Assembly (NCBI GenBank): GCA_037127255.1
Contig: JBANSL010000013.1
Span: 67,848,188 to 67,912,187 of the forward strand
Origin: Persicaria tinctoria
Lineage: Eukaryota; Streptophyta; Magnoliopsida; Caryophyllales; Polygonaceae
DNA: 64,000 bases
Direction: 5' to 3'
Shown here: positions 34,198 through 44,735 of the stretch, in pieces
Layout: each line of letters opens with the position of its first letter
Numbering within the stretch: the first letter of the stretch is position 1
Position numbers and translations under genes: made by a program
Notes under the pieces: model-generated
The model's input: the letters and a program-made list of their open reading frames with translations, nothing else
Told to the model about the DNA's origin: nothing
Database searches by the model: none

Positions 34198-35940
34198 CTA
34201 AGTGGGATCCTCAACATGGAGGAAATTCCTGCAGAATACAAACTTGTCAGATGTAATAATTTTTGTCCCAAAATCTCCAGGGTTCTTATCACCACTTATT
34301 TTAACAACTCTTATAATATTTTTATCAACCTTTTCTCTGATAAAATGATATCTCACATCTATATGCTTTGTTCTTTCATGATACATAGGGACACGACAAA
34401 GATATAAAGCAGATTGAGAATCAATATTAATAGTTGAAGTACAAGGTTTTCCAGAAATCTCCCTGTTTAGGCCTTGAAGCCATATTGCTTCCTTTGCAGC
34501 TTCAGTTGCTGCTATATATTCTACCTCAGTTGATGAGAGAGCAACAATAGGTTGTAACTGTGACTTCCAAGAGATACAGTTTCCTGCCCATGTAAACATA
34601 TAAGAAGTAGTAGACTTCATATTGTCCTTGTTGCTTGCATAATCTGCATCCACATAGCCTTGAAGGCTTACAGCTGAGTGCCTGCCATAAACTAAGCCAA
34701 CATTTTTTGTGCCACACAAATATTTTAAAAGAAATTTCATAGCAACCCAATGCTTCTCACTTGGGTTAGACATAAACCTGCTTAAGACACTGATTGCAAA
34801 GGCTAAATCAGGTCTGGAACAGATCATTGCATACATAACTGAACCCACAGCAGCATCATAAGGAACCTTCTTCATATAGGCAGCTTCATTGTTAGAAAGA
34901 GGAACAACAGTTTTGGTTAGATCAAGATGAGCACCAAGAGGCATAGGAGATGTCTTAGCACATATAACACTAAATCTATCCAAGACTTTATGAATATAAT
35001 CAGATTGAGATAAAATAATCTGATTCTTCCTTCTATCTCTAATAATGTCAATTCCAAGAATTCTTTTAGCTGCACCAAGATCCTTCATATCAAAGTTGGA
35101 TTTAAGACCATTTTTCAGTTCTTTAATCTTAGTCATGTTTTTACACACCAGCAGCAAATTATCAACATATAACAGAACATAGATAGGTTCAGCAGTTCTC
35201 ACACCCTTCATATACAAGCAAGTGTCATACTTAGATCTATAATAACCCAATTTCAGCATGCATGTATGAAATTTAATATTCCATTGCATGGGAGATTGTT
35301 TCAGGCCATATATAGATTTTCTAAGTAAACACACATAATCAGGATTCTTTTCATCCACAAATCCCTTAGGTTGTTTCATATAAATTGTTTCATACAGATC
35401 ACCATGCAAGAAAGCTGTCTTAACATCCATTTGCTCAATGTGAAAATCATAAACAGCAGCAATGACAAGCAAGAAACGTAGAGTTTTATACTTAACAACA
35501 GGGGCAAATATCTCATTATAATCTTCACCCTTCTTTTGGGTAAAGCCTTTGGCCACAAGCCTGGCCTTATACCTAAGATGATCATCAGCAGTAGAGCCAG
35601 ATTTAATCCTATAAACCCATCTACAATCAATAATCCTTTTTTCTTTAGGTTTCTTAACTAAGGTCCAAGTTTTATTAGCATGCATAGATTCAATTTCATC
35701 TTTCATAGCAGCAAGCCAAAGATTAGAATGAGAACACTTAACAGCTTGTTCATAAAGATCAGGGGTGTAAGAATTTATAACTTCAGAAACCATAAGAGCA
35801 AATTCAACCACATTAGACTCAGTATACTTAGGATTTGGCTTCTTAGTTCTGGGTTCCCTATCTCTAGTCAACCGGTAATCAGCCAAGGGTTGACCATCCA
35901 AGTTGACTGAGATGGCATCCTCAGCATCATCAGGAGCCAA
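34198..35940 (-). CDS. Second copia element, reverse transcriptase and RNase H
   Basis: An open frame of 580 codons. Residues 75-330 form the RT: HSNLWLAAMKDEIESMHANKTWTLV, ARLVAKGFTQKKGEDY, QMDVKTAFLHGDL and the catalytic box written here as YVDNLLLV, so the second Asp of the usual YVDD is replaced by Asn. The RNase H domain follows near residues 440-570 (DADYASNKDN, LSSTEVEYIAATEAAKEAIW, ERTKHIDVRYHFIRE). It copies the element RNA into DNA in the cytoplasmic particle. The YVDN change, together with upstream breaks, suggests it is inactive. Confidence 0.9.
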   Translation of the reverse strand: MAPDDAEDAISVNLDGQPLADYRLTRDREPRTKKPNPKYTESNVVEFALMVSEVINSYTPDLYEQAVKCSHSNLWLAAMKDEIESMHANKTWTLVKKPKEKRIIDCRWVYRIKSGSTADDHLRYKARLVAKGFTQKKGEDYNEIFAPVVKYKTLRFLLVIAAVYDFHIEQMDVKTAFLHGDLYETIYMKQPKGFVDEKNPDYVCLLRKSIYGLKQSPMQWNIKFHTCMLKLGYYRSKYDTCLYMKGVRTAEPIYVLLYVDNLLLVCKNMTKIKELKNGLKSNFDMKDLGAAKRILGIDIIRDRRKNQIILSQSDYIHKVLDRFSVICAKTSPMPLGAHLDLTKTVVPLSNNEAAYMKKVPYDAAVGSVMYAMICSRPDLAFAISVLSRFMSNPSEKHWVAMKFLLKYLCGTKNVGLVYGRHSAVSLQGYVDADYASNKDNMKSTTSYMFTWAGNCISWKSQLQPIVALSSTEVEYIAATEAAKEAIWLQGLNREISGKPCTSTINIDSQSALYLCRVPMYHERTKHIDVRYHFIREKVDKNIIRVVKISGDKNPGDFGTKIITSDKFVFCRNFLHVEDPT

Positions 35941-36073
35941 ATCCCCAGTATTAGAATCAGAATCAGAAGAGCTAGAAGAAGAGGAGGTAGAAGAAGAAGA
36001 TGAAGCTTCAGTTTCACCACCATCATTAGCTCCTACATTTACCTAACCCCCGTGGGGTTGAACTTGATCATTG

Positions 36074-36558
36074 TCAGAACCATCCTCCAGGCACATGGAA
36101 GGGGGTGCCAGTTGCAGCTCTAGTAGCCTCCACTGAATTGTCAGGTTGAGCTGCAGGGGTAAGCTTGGACTTGAAGTAGTATTCAGTCTCTTTAAACACA
36201 ACATTCCTGCTCACAATCACTTTATAAGCACCAGGTTGAATCAATAAGATTTTATACCCTTTAACTCCCTCAGGATACCCCAAGAAAACACCCTTTTCAG
36301 ATCTAGCATTTAGTTTTCCATCAGACTTATGAGAAAACACAGTGCCCCCAAAAGGTCTCAAGTAACTCAAGTTAGGTTTTCTTTTATGCAACAGTTCATA
36401 AGGGGTTTTATAGCCAACAACAGAAGAGGAGATCCATTAATTAAATGAGCAGCAGTCATGATAGCATCACCCCAAACAGAATGTTTAATGCCAGAAGAAA
36501 TAAGCATGCATCTAGTTTTTTCAAGCAGAGTTCTATTCATCCTCTCAGCAATGCCATT
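36074..36558 (-). pseudogene. Second copia element, end of integrase, frameshifted
   Basis: Between the integrase core and the RT. One frame carries NGIAERMNRTLL just after a stop and a shifted frame carries HKRKPNLSYLRPFGGTVFSHKS and ARSEKGVFLGYPEGVKGYK, the usual copia post-integrase segment. At least one frameshift (near 36430) and a stop at the downstream end break continuity with the RT. 35941-36073 is an acidic, serine-rich linker. Confidence 0.85.
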
Positions 36559-38119
36559 TTACTGGGGAGTTCCAGGAACAGTCAAGTGTCTCTTAATACC
36601 ATGTTCTTTACAATATGCATCAAAGTCAGAGTTGCAAAATTCAAGTCCATTATCAGTTCTTAAACACTTAAGCACATAGCCAAATTCTTTTTCAACACTG
36701 GTTTTCCAGTTCTTAAAGGTAATGAAAGCATCACTTTTAACCTTCAACAAATAAATCCACACATATCTACTATGGTGATCAATGAGAGACATAAAATACT
36801 TCATGCCAGAAAAAGAATCAACCTGGGCAGGGCCCCAAAGATCAGAGTGAATATATTGTAAAGGATGCTCAGCAATGAAACTAGACTTATCAAACTTAGA
36901 TCTAGTATGCTTACCAAGCAGGCAATCATCACACATATCCAATTCAGCAGGTTTAAGCTTAAGAACATCAGTTTTATAAAGCTGTAACAGACCAATGTTT
37001 CCAATATGTCCTAATCTCTTATGCCACAAAGCAGTTTCAGCATTAGACATAGAAACAAAAGCAACATAAGCATGATGTTTCAATGCAGACTTAGCAATAA
37101 CATGGTAAAGACCTTTCTTTTTCACAGTTTGAATCATAACTTTCCCATTTTTAGAAACTCTCTTATTACCCAGATAAGTGTTAATATGACACCTCATATC
37201 ATCAAACACACTTTCATAAAGCAAATTTCTTCTCAAATCAGGCACATATCTAACATTCTGAATAATCCTAATCTGGTTATCAAACATGAGCAAAGGCACA
37301 GAACCCACCCCTTTAATAGAAACAACATGATGATCACCCAACAAAACATCCCCTTCATCAATTAAAGTAAGATGATCAAACCATTTCTTATCAGGTGTAG
37401 CATGCATAGTGCAACCAGAATCAAGGATCCAGACATCATCACATGCAAAATCATTACAAATAGGCAACAATTCATGCTTAGAACAAGAACCAGCTTCAAA
37501 CAATGTAGAAACACCAGCCTTTTCTTTCTTAGCCTCATCCTTCTTTTTCTTATAACAATCTTTTTCATAATGTCCAATTTTGTCACAGTAATAACACTTC
37601 ACATTTTTCTTAGGATTGTTATCCTGCACATTTTCAGACCCCTTTTCTTTACCTTTATTGTTATTAGAAGGAGGCTTGTCGGTTTTAGCATTGTCATCCT
37701 TTTTCTTAAAGTTCTTGTTCTTTTCCTTTCTAAAATTAGCCGTAGCCATTAAAGCCTCAGACTTAGCTTCCTGTTTAGACTTAAAAACCTTCATAACATC
37801 ATTTTTATGAGTAATAGACTCTATAATTTCCTTCTTATTCAAATCCTTACGACTGAATTGAATGACATCTTTAAAAGTATCAAACTGAGAAGGTAAAGAA
37901 TTTAACAACAACACAGATTGATGCAGATCAGAAATATCATCACCACATCTAGCTAAATCCTGAGTCATACCCAAGAACTTGTCAAGGTTATCATTCAGAG
38001 AAGCATGCACATCCATTTTGAAATTGAATAACTTACACAGCAGATTAATTCGACTAGGGAGAGATTTTACCAGATACAGCCCCTCAAGAGCCTCCCACAG
38101 CTCTTTGGCTGTTTTCTTA
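36559..38119 (-). pseudogene. Second copia element, gag C-terminal part, protease and integrase core
   Basis: Resumes gag after the gypsy insertion (KTAKELWEALEGLY from 38115) and continues through LNSLPSQFDTFKDVI, a CCHC zinc knuckle (CYYCDKIGHYEKDC), the protease active site WILDSGCTMHATP, the pre-integrase HHCC region (LWHKRLGHIGNIGL, CDDCLLGKHTRSKF) and the integrase core (HSDLWGPAQVDSFSGMKYF, LRTDNGLEFCN). It ends at a TAA (36559-36561) after PGTPQ, where the family has QQNG, consistent with CAA to TAA. Otherwise it is well preserved over 1.5 kb. Confidence 0.9.
38115..38119. repeat. Target-site duplication TCTTA, left of gypsy element
   Basis: TCTTA immediately before the left gypsy LTR. 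The matching copy is at 46662-46666. It marks the insertion point within the copia gag. Confidence 0.97.
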
Positions 38120-40045
38120 TGTTGTAAGGAGGAAATCGAGTATGCAAAATCAAATATAGATAAATCACAGCAAACCAGATTCCGTCCCTTGCAAATAATT
38201 ACAAGACCTCCTCCTGATGTAGCAGCGGGAAGTCAGGATCGATCAACGAGGAAGCGTGTCAGCGGATCCTAGGTAGCGGAGAAATCTCACGGACAGAAGT
38301 CGACAACAGGGTCCTGGATCTCAACTAGGGTAGTCGACAGAAGATCGGACAGTCGAACACAGCGCAGCAGCAAGCACAGGGTCTAGTCGATATCGACCAG
38401 ATGGTACTCGATATTGAATAGGCTTCGTCGATGTCGAGTTGGGCTTGTCTTGTCGAGTACCTGCACACAGAAGCTACAATGATGCTAGATCGAGAATCAG
38501 TAACTCGAGATCGACCAGGCTCGGTCGAGATCGAGTAGACAGAGAATAAAATGAAACACAAGAAATAAAGTAAAGGCAAACGCTTTCGAACTAAACTTTA
38601 TGTAAAAGACTTCCAAGATTGGGGTTTGCAACAACGATAACCAAGCATGCATAAGGCAGAGATAAACAGATAATCATGTGAATTGCATCAAAGGACAAGC
38701 TTTCGCTTTTTCCAAAAATTAGACAACTCTTTCAAGAAACCCTAATTGTCTCTACCGATTTTATGTTTACAATCCATGTTGTTAGCATGGATCTCCATTA
38801 GATGGGCAATAAACACATAAACAAGTAGGAAAATACTCAAAACATGATAAAGGTCGGATCTTTACCTCAAATATGCATGGCTATCGTTGGGCTCGTCCCA
38901 ACCCTAGAAGTGGGTGGACTACTCGCGCTTCATCGCAAACTCAGACATCATTGATTGAAAGAAAACAACTTGCATTGAACTAAATTCAAAAGACTTTACA
39001 ATCCCGGTGATCTAACTCTCGTTAAACGCCAAAACCCTAAAACCTTCGAACTCCTAAACTGTCTCTGTGAACTACTTCTCTTGCTCTGAAATTGAATTAT
39101 TAAAACTCAGCCCCATGGGCTTTATTTATAGCTCTCTAATCCTAGCTAATCAAGGATAGAAATCTCTATCTAAATCTAAAACTATATCTAAAACTTTAAA
39201 GATAAATAAAAGCAACAAGGAAATTAAATCCAAAATAGGATAATATATCTAAAGTCTTCCATGGATAGATCTTCTTCTCTTCATGATGTATTTGGATAGA
39301 ATCGTCAATCTTCGCGCCCAAGCAATCCCAAGTCGAGTAGAATTGGTCAAACCGAGTAACGCGGCTCTGGAGGTCGACTCGATCTCGACAAAGGTCTAGT
39401 CGATCTCGAGTAGGATTGTGGTCGACTGGCTTGGCTCGTCGTCTCGGCTAGCTGGTCCTCGACAGACTCGGAAATGGCTCCTGGCGCTCGTCGATCTCGA
39501 GGACCCCTAGTCGACATCGAGTAGGAATGGGTCATCGACCAGGTCTTCTCGGGTGGCTCTGCTCGACAAGCTCGGATCTGGACTCCGGGCTCGTCGATCT
39601 CGACTAACTCTTGTCGAGGTCGAGTAGGGTGTCCGGCTTCCTGGTCAGGTCGGGTAGCTTCTTTTTGACTTTGGGTGGGTGTTCAGAGTCTTGTCGACAT
39701 CGAGTAGATCCTACTCGATCTCGAGGACGGTGCGGAGTCGGATTCTTCGTCTTCAGCTTCTCGATTCAGGCTCCTCGATGCTGGCAGGTGCCTAGGCGTG
39801 TCTTGTCGATATCGACTAGGTTTAGTCGATGTCGAGTGGCTTTGTGCTCTGGTTCTCGCTTCTTGGTTTTCTCTCGAAATGGTTCCATATTGTGCGATAT
39901 TAAACAGAAACTTATGTAGATCTCCATTTCTGACAAATAAGCATATACTACATAAATTCGACATATTCCCAACCAGAAATATGCAAAATGTAAAGAATAT
40001 GGAACTAAAATATGCATAAAGATATGGCTAATTAGGCTCACAACA
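38120..40045 (-). repeat. 3' LTR of gypsy element
   Basis: 1,926 bp, nearly identical to 44736-46661. TCGANNTCGA starts at 38387, 38428, 38505, 38525, 39379, 39400, 39491, 39511, 39594, 39614, 39694, 39715, 39806 and 39826, plus a decayed site at 38408. The five pairs in the right part recur every 100-112 bp. ORFs of Arg/Ser-rich protein in this LTR are translations of these sites. Confidence 0.97.
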
Positions 40046-40059
40046 AACACCCCATACTT
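40046..40059 (-). promoter_or_regulatory. Polypurine tract of gypsy element
   Basis: AAGTATGGGGTGTT on the minus strand directly before the TG of the 3' LTR, in the position of the plus-strand primer. Confidence 0.7.
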
Positions 40060-41773
40060 AAGCTTGCTTGTCCTCAAGCAATACTTTTAATTGTCATTCA
40101 GGGGAAGAAATCAAAACTCTCAACATCTTAGATTCATTGCCATATAACCCCTGCAATCAATTACCATCCTCGAAAAGGTACTAGTGTCACAAATCCATGC
40201 ATGTGCAAATATGTAAAAGCAACATCTACTCACAAAAGGAGGGTTATGCAAAAACAATTTATGTGACAAAGCATTAATAATCAAGAGGACTTCAATTTAA
40301 GCTCAATAAGGAGTGGATTTGTAAAAGGCTAAAAGGTGGGCAATTTTTGGCAATGTGGTGCTTTTGATCCGGGGAAATGGAGTATTTCCAAACTTGTCAT
40401 ACCACACTCCTTCTTCATGAGATTCATCACCTTTCATAATGCTTTTATCAATAATAATGCTTTTACCTCTCTAACCTCAGCACTGCCTTCTCGCGAGTCG
40501 CAAACATGGGTGTCATGAATGGCCCCGGATACTTAGTGCTTTGGACTCCTCACAATGTGTCCCATCTCTCCAAACTATTATCTCAGAGAGCAGGGTCAAT
40601 CTACCTTTATCTCCTGAGGTGATTGGATTTTCTTTCACTCATTAAATTTTCCATATATTTCAAACAATTTCCCACTATACTCCAATAAGGATAATAATCA
40701 CAACACCATATGATAATCTCCATAATGTAACATCATTCTCAACATAATCCCCGGATAAGGTAAAGAATAACAAATATTTAGATCATGTGGAGCAATATTT
40801 GAAATAAGGCATATTATGGCTTTTGTGTAATGCATAAGCATAGGTAAGGCTAGGAATATAACAATATGAGCATATATGGAAATATAAAGTCCTCCATCAT
40901 CTTATCATGCAACATGTCAAAAGCACTTCAAATTTTACCTCCTTTCATGGTTTTCAAGAAAATAATGCACTTCATTGTGACTTCCCTTTACTAGGCAATT
41001 TTATGCTATATCTCTAATGAATCCAATTTTGCATCGTCGAATTCAATATAGCTTTCATGACACTATTCAAAATTTCAATGGGGGTCATTTTTCTTTAAAC
41101 TTTGGAAAACATGCATATAAGCACATAAATCAAATAATGCATTCCAAAATAGTCATGTAGCAATTTCAAAGAAATAATGCACATATATGCACACATAATG
41201 TCAAATATGGCAAATATGCATAAAGTAAGCCCTTCCCCCACCCCATACTTAAAATTTACAGTGTCCTCACTGTATAAAATCAAATAAAAACAAGAGTAAA
41301 GGAAGGAACTCACAGGATAACACATCGAGGAGGGCGAATCAGTGTATGTCGAGTAGGTTGCTCGTCGATATCGAGTACAGTGTACTCGTTCTCGAGTGGG
41401 CTTTCTCAGCGTCTGGTGGAATCTGAAGTCGAGGAGCGTCTGGCTTTGGTCGATGTCGAGTACGTCTAATCGATATCGAGTAACTTCTGGGCTTCTCCTC
41501 CTTGTCGTGATCGACTTGGCCTTCGTTGATTCTGACTATTTTTTCAGGGACTTCTTCTTCCCCTTTTCGCGATCCTTATATGCTTTGCCGACCTAAAAGT
41601 GTTAGATTGCACAAGAAACAAGACTATCCACATGAAGTATTCTAAAAGATATAAAACCAAAACCAAAAAAAGAAAAACCAAAAACCAAAAAGTTCAAAAA
41701 GTCCCAAAAGTTCATAAAGTCTATATACATGCTCTAGATTTTAGAGTCGCTAGGCCGACTTCTCCGTTTGCGC
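40060..41773 (-). other. Gypsy 3' untranslated region
   Basis: Non-coding sequence between the protease end and the polypurine tract, where an autonomous element would have RT-RNase H-integrase or a long spacer. It is AT-rich with no RT or integrase motif. The stretch 41341-41480 carries three exact TCGANNTCGA copies (41365, 41450, 41470) and two one-mismatch copies (41343, 41386). Confidence 0.75.
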
Positions 41774-42022
41774 TCAAGGACCATTATTGTGGGGCCCGCT
41801 CATGCTTGACCCTTCTCCTGGATCATCTAGGTCCTGATGGTAGTATGCAAGCTCAGCTGACAGGTGGTTGCTTGCATCATCTCCCTTCTCTTTCTTCTTC
41901 TTCCTTTCAGCTCTTAGTTTTCGCAGATTCTCTCGCCACGGTGTCTTATCACCCCTTAAATCATTGATAATTTTCTTTATGGACTGAGGGGGGGGGGGAG
42001 GGGGGTAGAATTCATACTTCAA
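41774..42022 (-). CDS. Short frame after gypsy protease, function unknown
   Basis: An 82-codon frame overlapping the gag-pro stop by 4 bases and in a different frame. It begins MKYEFYPPPPPPQS and continues with a basic, charged segment (RKLRAERKKKKEKG). It may be a remnant of an accessory ORF or of coding sequence lost with pol, or chance. There is no recognised domain. Confidence 0.3.
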   Translation of the reverse strand: MKYEFYPPPPPPQSIKKIINDLRGDKTPWRENLRKLRAERKKKKEKGDDASNHLSAELAYYHQDLDDPGEGSSMSGPHNNGP

Positions 42023-44652
42023 CTTACCTGTTCGGACCCAAAACAGAAATCTTTGGGTTTGGGTCTACTCGATGTCGAGTACTGCTGGTCGAGATCGAGT
42101 ACAGGGACCCCATACTTAGGCTCTTGGCAAGTCAGTGGCTCAGCAGTGTTTGTCGATATCGACTGAGGCTTGTCGATATCGAGTAGAAGCCTCGTCGAGA
42201 TCGAGTTGCTCTTGTCGATCTCGAGTACAGTGTCGGCACTTTCCTCCGCTGTTTGCTGAGTCCCGTGGTTGCTGATGCTTTTCACCTCCATCCATGAAAT
42301 TTCCTCTTTTGTAGGGCCAAAAGAGAAATCCAAAACCTCATCGCCTATGGTGAAGGTGAGCGAGCGATTCTTGACACTAATTATGGCATCTGCAGTAGCT
42401 AAGAATGGTCTACCAAGAATAATAGGGCTAGTAGGATCCTCAGCACAGTCTATAATAAGGAAATCAGTTGGAACAAAGAATTTACCAACCTGGACGGGGA
42501 CATTTTCAACTATACCTATAGGGATGACCACTGTATTGTTTGTCATGTATAGCTTGGCATCCACAGGTTCTATGCACCCTATTTTGACCTTCCGCCAGAT
42601 TGATAGAGGCATGATGCTCACACTTGCTCCTAAATCACACAGAGACTCATATTTATATTGTCCAAAACCCACAGTAACAGAAAACTTACCAGGGTCAGGT
42701 CTCTTTTCAGGGAAGTGGAGTACTTTGCATTCGCCTGCGATCTCTGAGATGGATCGCTTCTTGCTCAGGATTTCCTTTAGAAATTTGACATATCCAGGCA
42801 TCTCTTGCAGGGCTTCTGTAAAAGGAATAGAAAAGTTCAGTTCTTGCAGCATATTAACAAATCTGTTAAACCTACCTGCAGTGGGATCTTTCTGTGCCTT
42901 GGAAGGGAAAGGCAGTGGCTTTTTCTGCTTTGGAGCCAGATCAGACGTCGGAGGTGTTGCAGAGTCGTCGACGTCGGCTTGCTGCTCCTCGATCTCGACC
43001 ACGAGCTCCTCGACATCGAGTTGGGTGGTCGACCTGGAGTTGCTGGTCTGCGCAGTGGAGTCTGAGCTCAGCTTCTGGTCTGTGTCGAGTAAGGTCTTGT
43101 CGATATCGAGTACGGGCTCGTCGAGATCGAGTAGATTCTGCTCTGTCTCGAGTTGCTGCTCTGCCTTGCCTTGCTGTTTTCCGACATCTGGCTCATATAA
43201 TTGATGCCCACTTCTGAGTTTTACAACTGCGACATGTCCGGTTTTCCCCTTAGGATTTGGTTCTGTTTGCCCAGGGAGCTGTCCGGACGGTCGTGGGATC
43301 TGTGCAGAGATTTGACCCATCTGTGTCTCTATTCCCCTTTTCCAGATATCCAGTTCTCCAAATTTTGTAGTGATGTTTTGGAACTGGTTGTTGATAGTGC
43401 CCTGATTTCGACGCATCTCCTCAAGGATCAACTGCAGATCATCCTTCTTTTGATCCCTTTCTGGATGTCCTGGAGCTCTGTAGGGTGGGGGGTTCCAAGG
43501 AGGACCTTGGTTCCACTGCGGTTGATAGAACCTTTGATCTCCCATGTATCGATTTGGAACCCCAGCGTAAGCTGCCTCTTCATGTGTTTCTGCCATCCTG
43601 ACTTGCTCAGTGTGTGGGCACTCAGTAGTGGTGTGCCGCTGTGATCCGCATTCGATGCAAGGCTGGTTGACAGATAGATATTTGACTTGCTTGAGGAGCT
43701 TGCGATTCTGATCTCTGTAGAACTGCTCCCTGACATCTGGGTCAATCTCTTTAGGCGGATCATAGAGAGGCATGGATGGGGCTGGCCTGGCATAGGTATT
43801 CTCCTCATAGTTTGTAGTAGACCCATATTTGTTCTCATAATTGGTGAGCTTGTCTAGCACACCCCAGGCGTCGATTGGTGGCATCGTCAGGTAGTCATAG
43901 CGAGTGTACTGATTGATCCTGTCCTTAGTGACTTGATCAAGAGAGTTGAAGAAGATCTCTTGAATGACGTAGGGTGGTTGTCCATGAGTAGGGCAAGATC
44001 GCAGCAGTTCTTTGTAGAGTTCCCATGCTTTTGCCAGCGGTTCCCCATGTTTCTGTTTGAAGGCGGTGATTTTCTGGCGGAGAAGTGTTGTTTTGGCAGA
44101 CGGGAAGAATTTATTCAGAAACTCTTGCTCTACTTGGGCCCATGTGGTGAGTGATCTTGGTTTCAGCCCTTCAAGCCACTTCAGTGCAGGCCCAGCGAGA
44201 GACTAGCGAAAAGCTTTCATCTTGACATATTCCAGAGTTGTACCTTCAGTAAGAGTACGGCACATGTCAGAAAAATTTGTAATATGTTCAAGAGAACACT
44301 CATTAAATTTTCCATAAAAAGCATTATTTTTAAGCTCTAAAAGAAATTGAGTGCGAATTTCAAAGGAGTTATCAGTGATTAGAATCGCCGATTCAGGCAC
44401 GACGAGAGTTGGATGCATATAATCCTCTGTAGTGGTTGGGAACTGGGCAAGCTCAGCTTCTGCTTGTTCCCTTGCTGCTTTCTCAGCGGCGATAGCAGCA
44501 TCTTTAGTGGCTAGTTCCCTGGTAAGCCTGGCAATCAGCTGTTCTTGTGTTTCTGCGGTCGCCATGGCTCTTTGCAGTTTAACTCTGATGTGAAAAAGGC
44601 GTTCCGGTTCGTCTAAGGCGTCAAACTCAGGTGTTTGACCAGAACGACGCAT
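42019..44652 (-). pseudogene. Gypsy gag-protease, one internal stop
   Basis: A single frame of about 878 codons from 44652 to 42019, interrupted only by a TAG at 44203-44205 (after KMKAFR). The N-terminus has a coiled coil (ATAETQEQLIARLTRELATK). The retrotrans_gag domain follows (NFSDMCRTLTEGTTLEYVKM, then SLAGPALKWLEGLKP after the stop). A zinc knuckle of Athila-type (CIECGSQRHTTTEC) lies near residue 340, then a long linker. The aspartic protease region has LCDLGASVSIMPLSIW, with LGAS in place of D-T/S-G-A, and IIDCAEDPTSPIILGRPFL. In the linkers the frame reads the palindrome as LDIDK, LDLD and SISTR/STSSR, so two frames are used. Capsid protein could be truncated at the TAG. Confidence 0.88.
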
Positions 44653-44714
44653 ACACCTGCAAAGTAACTCAAAGAGAACGTGAGTTTCAACTACCTAAGG
44701 CGTGAATGATAGCT

Positions 44715-44732
44715 TCCCCGGCAACGGCGCCA
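44715..44732 (-). promoter_or_regulatory. Primer-binding site, Asp-tRNA type
   Basis: TGGCGCCGTTGCCGGGGA on the minus strand, three bases from the 5' LTR. It is complementary to the 3' end of plant tRNA-Asp, a primer used by many Athila/Tat gypsy elements. Confidence 0.92.
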
Positions 44733-44735
44733 ATT

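Noticed and set aside
39611..40019. Arg/Ser-rich ORFs in both gypsy LTRs (also 46227-46635)
   Set aside because: They translate the TCGANNTCGA arrays within LTRs, are present identically in both LTRs, and lie outside the element's coding region.
42269..43644. Plus-strand frames of up to 311 codons opposite the gypsy gag-protease
   Set aside because: They are antisense to a clear gag-protease frame with zinc knuckle and protease motifs, and have no domain of their own.
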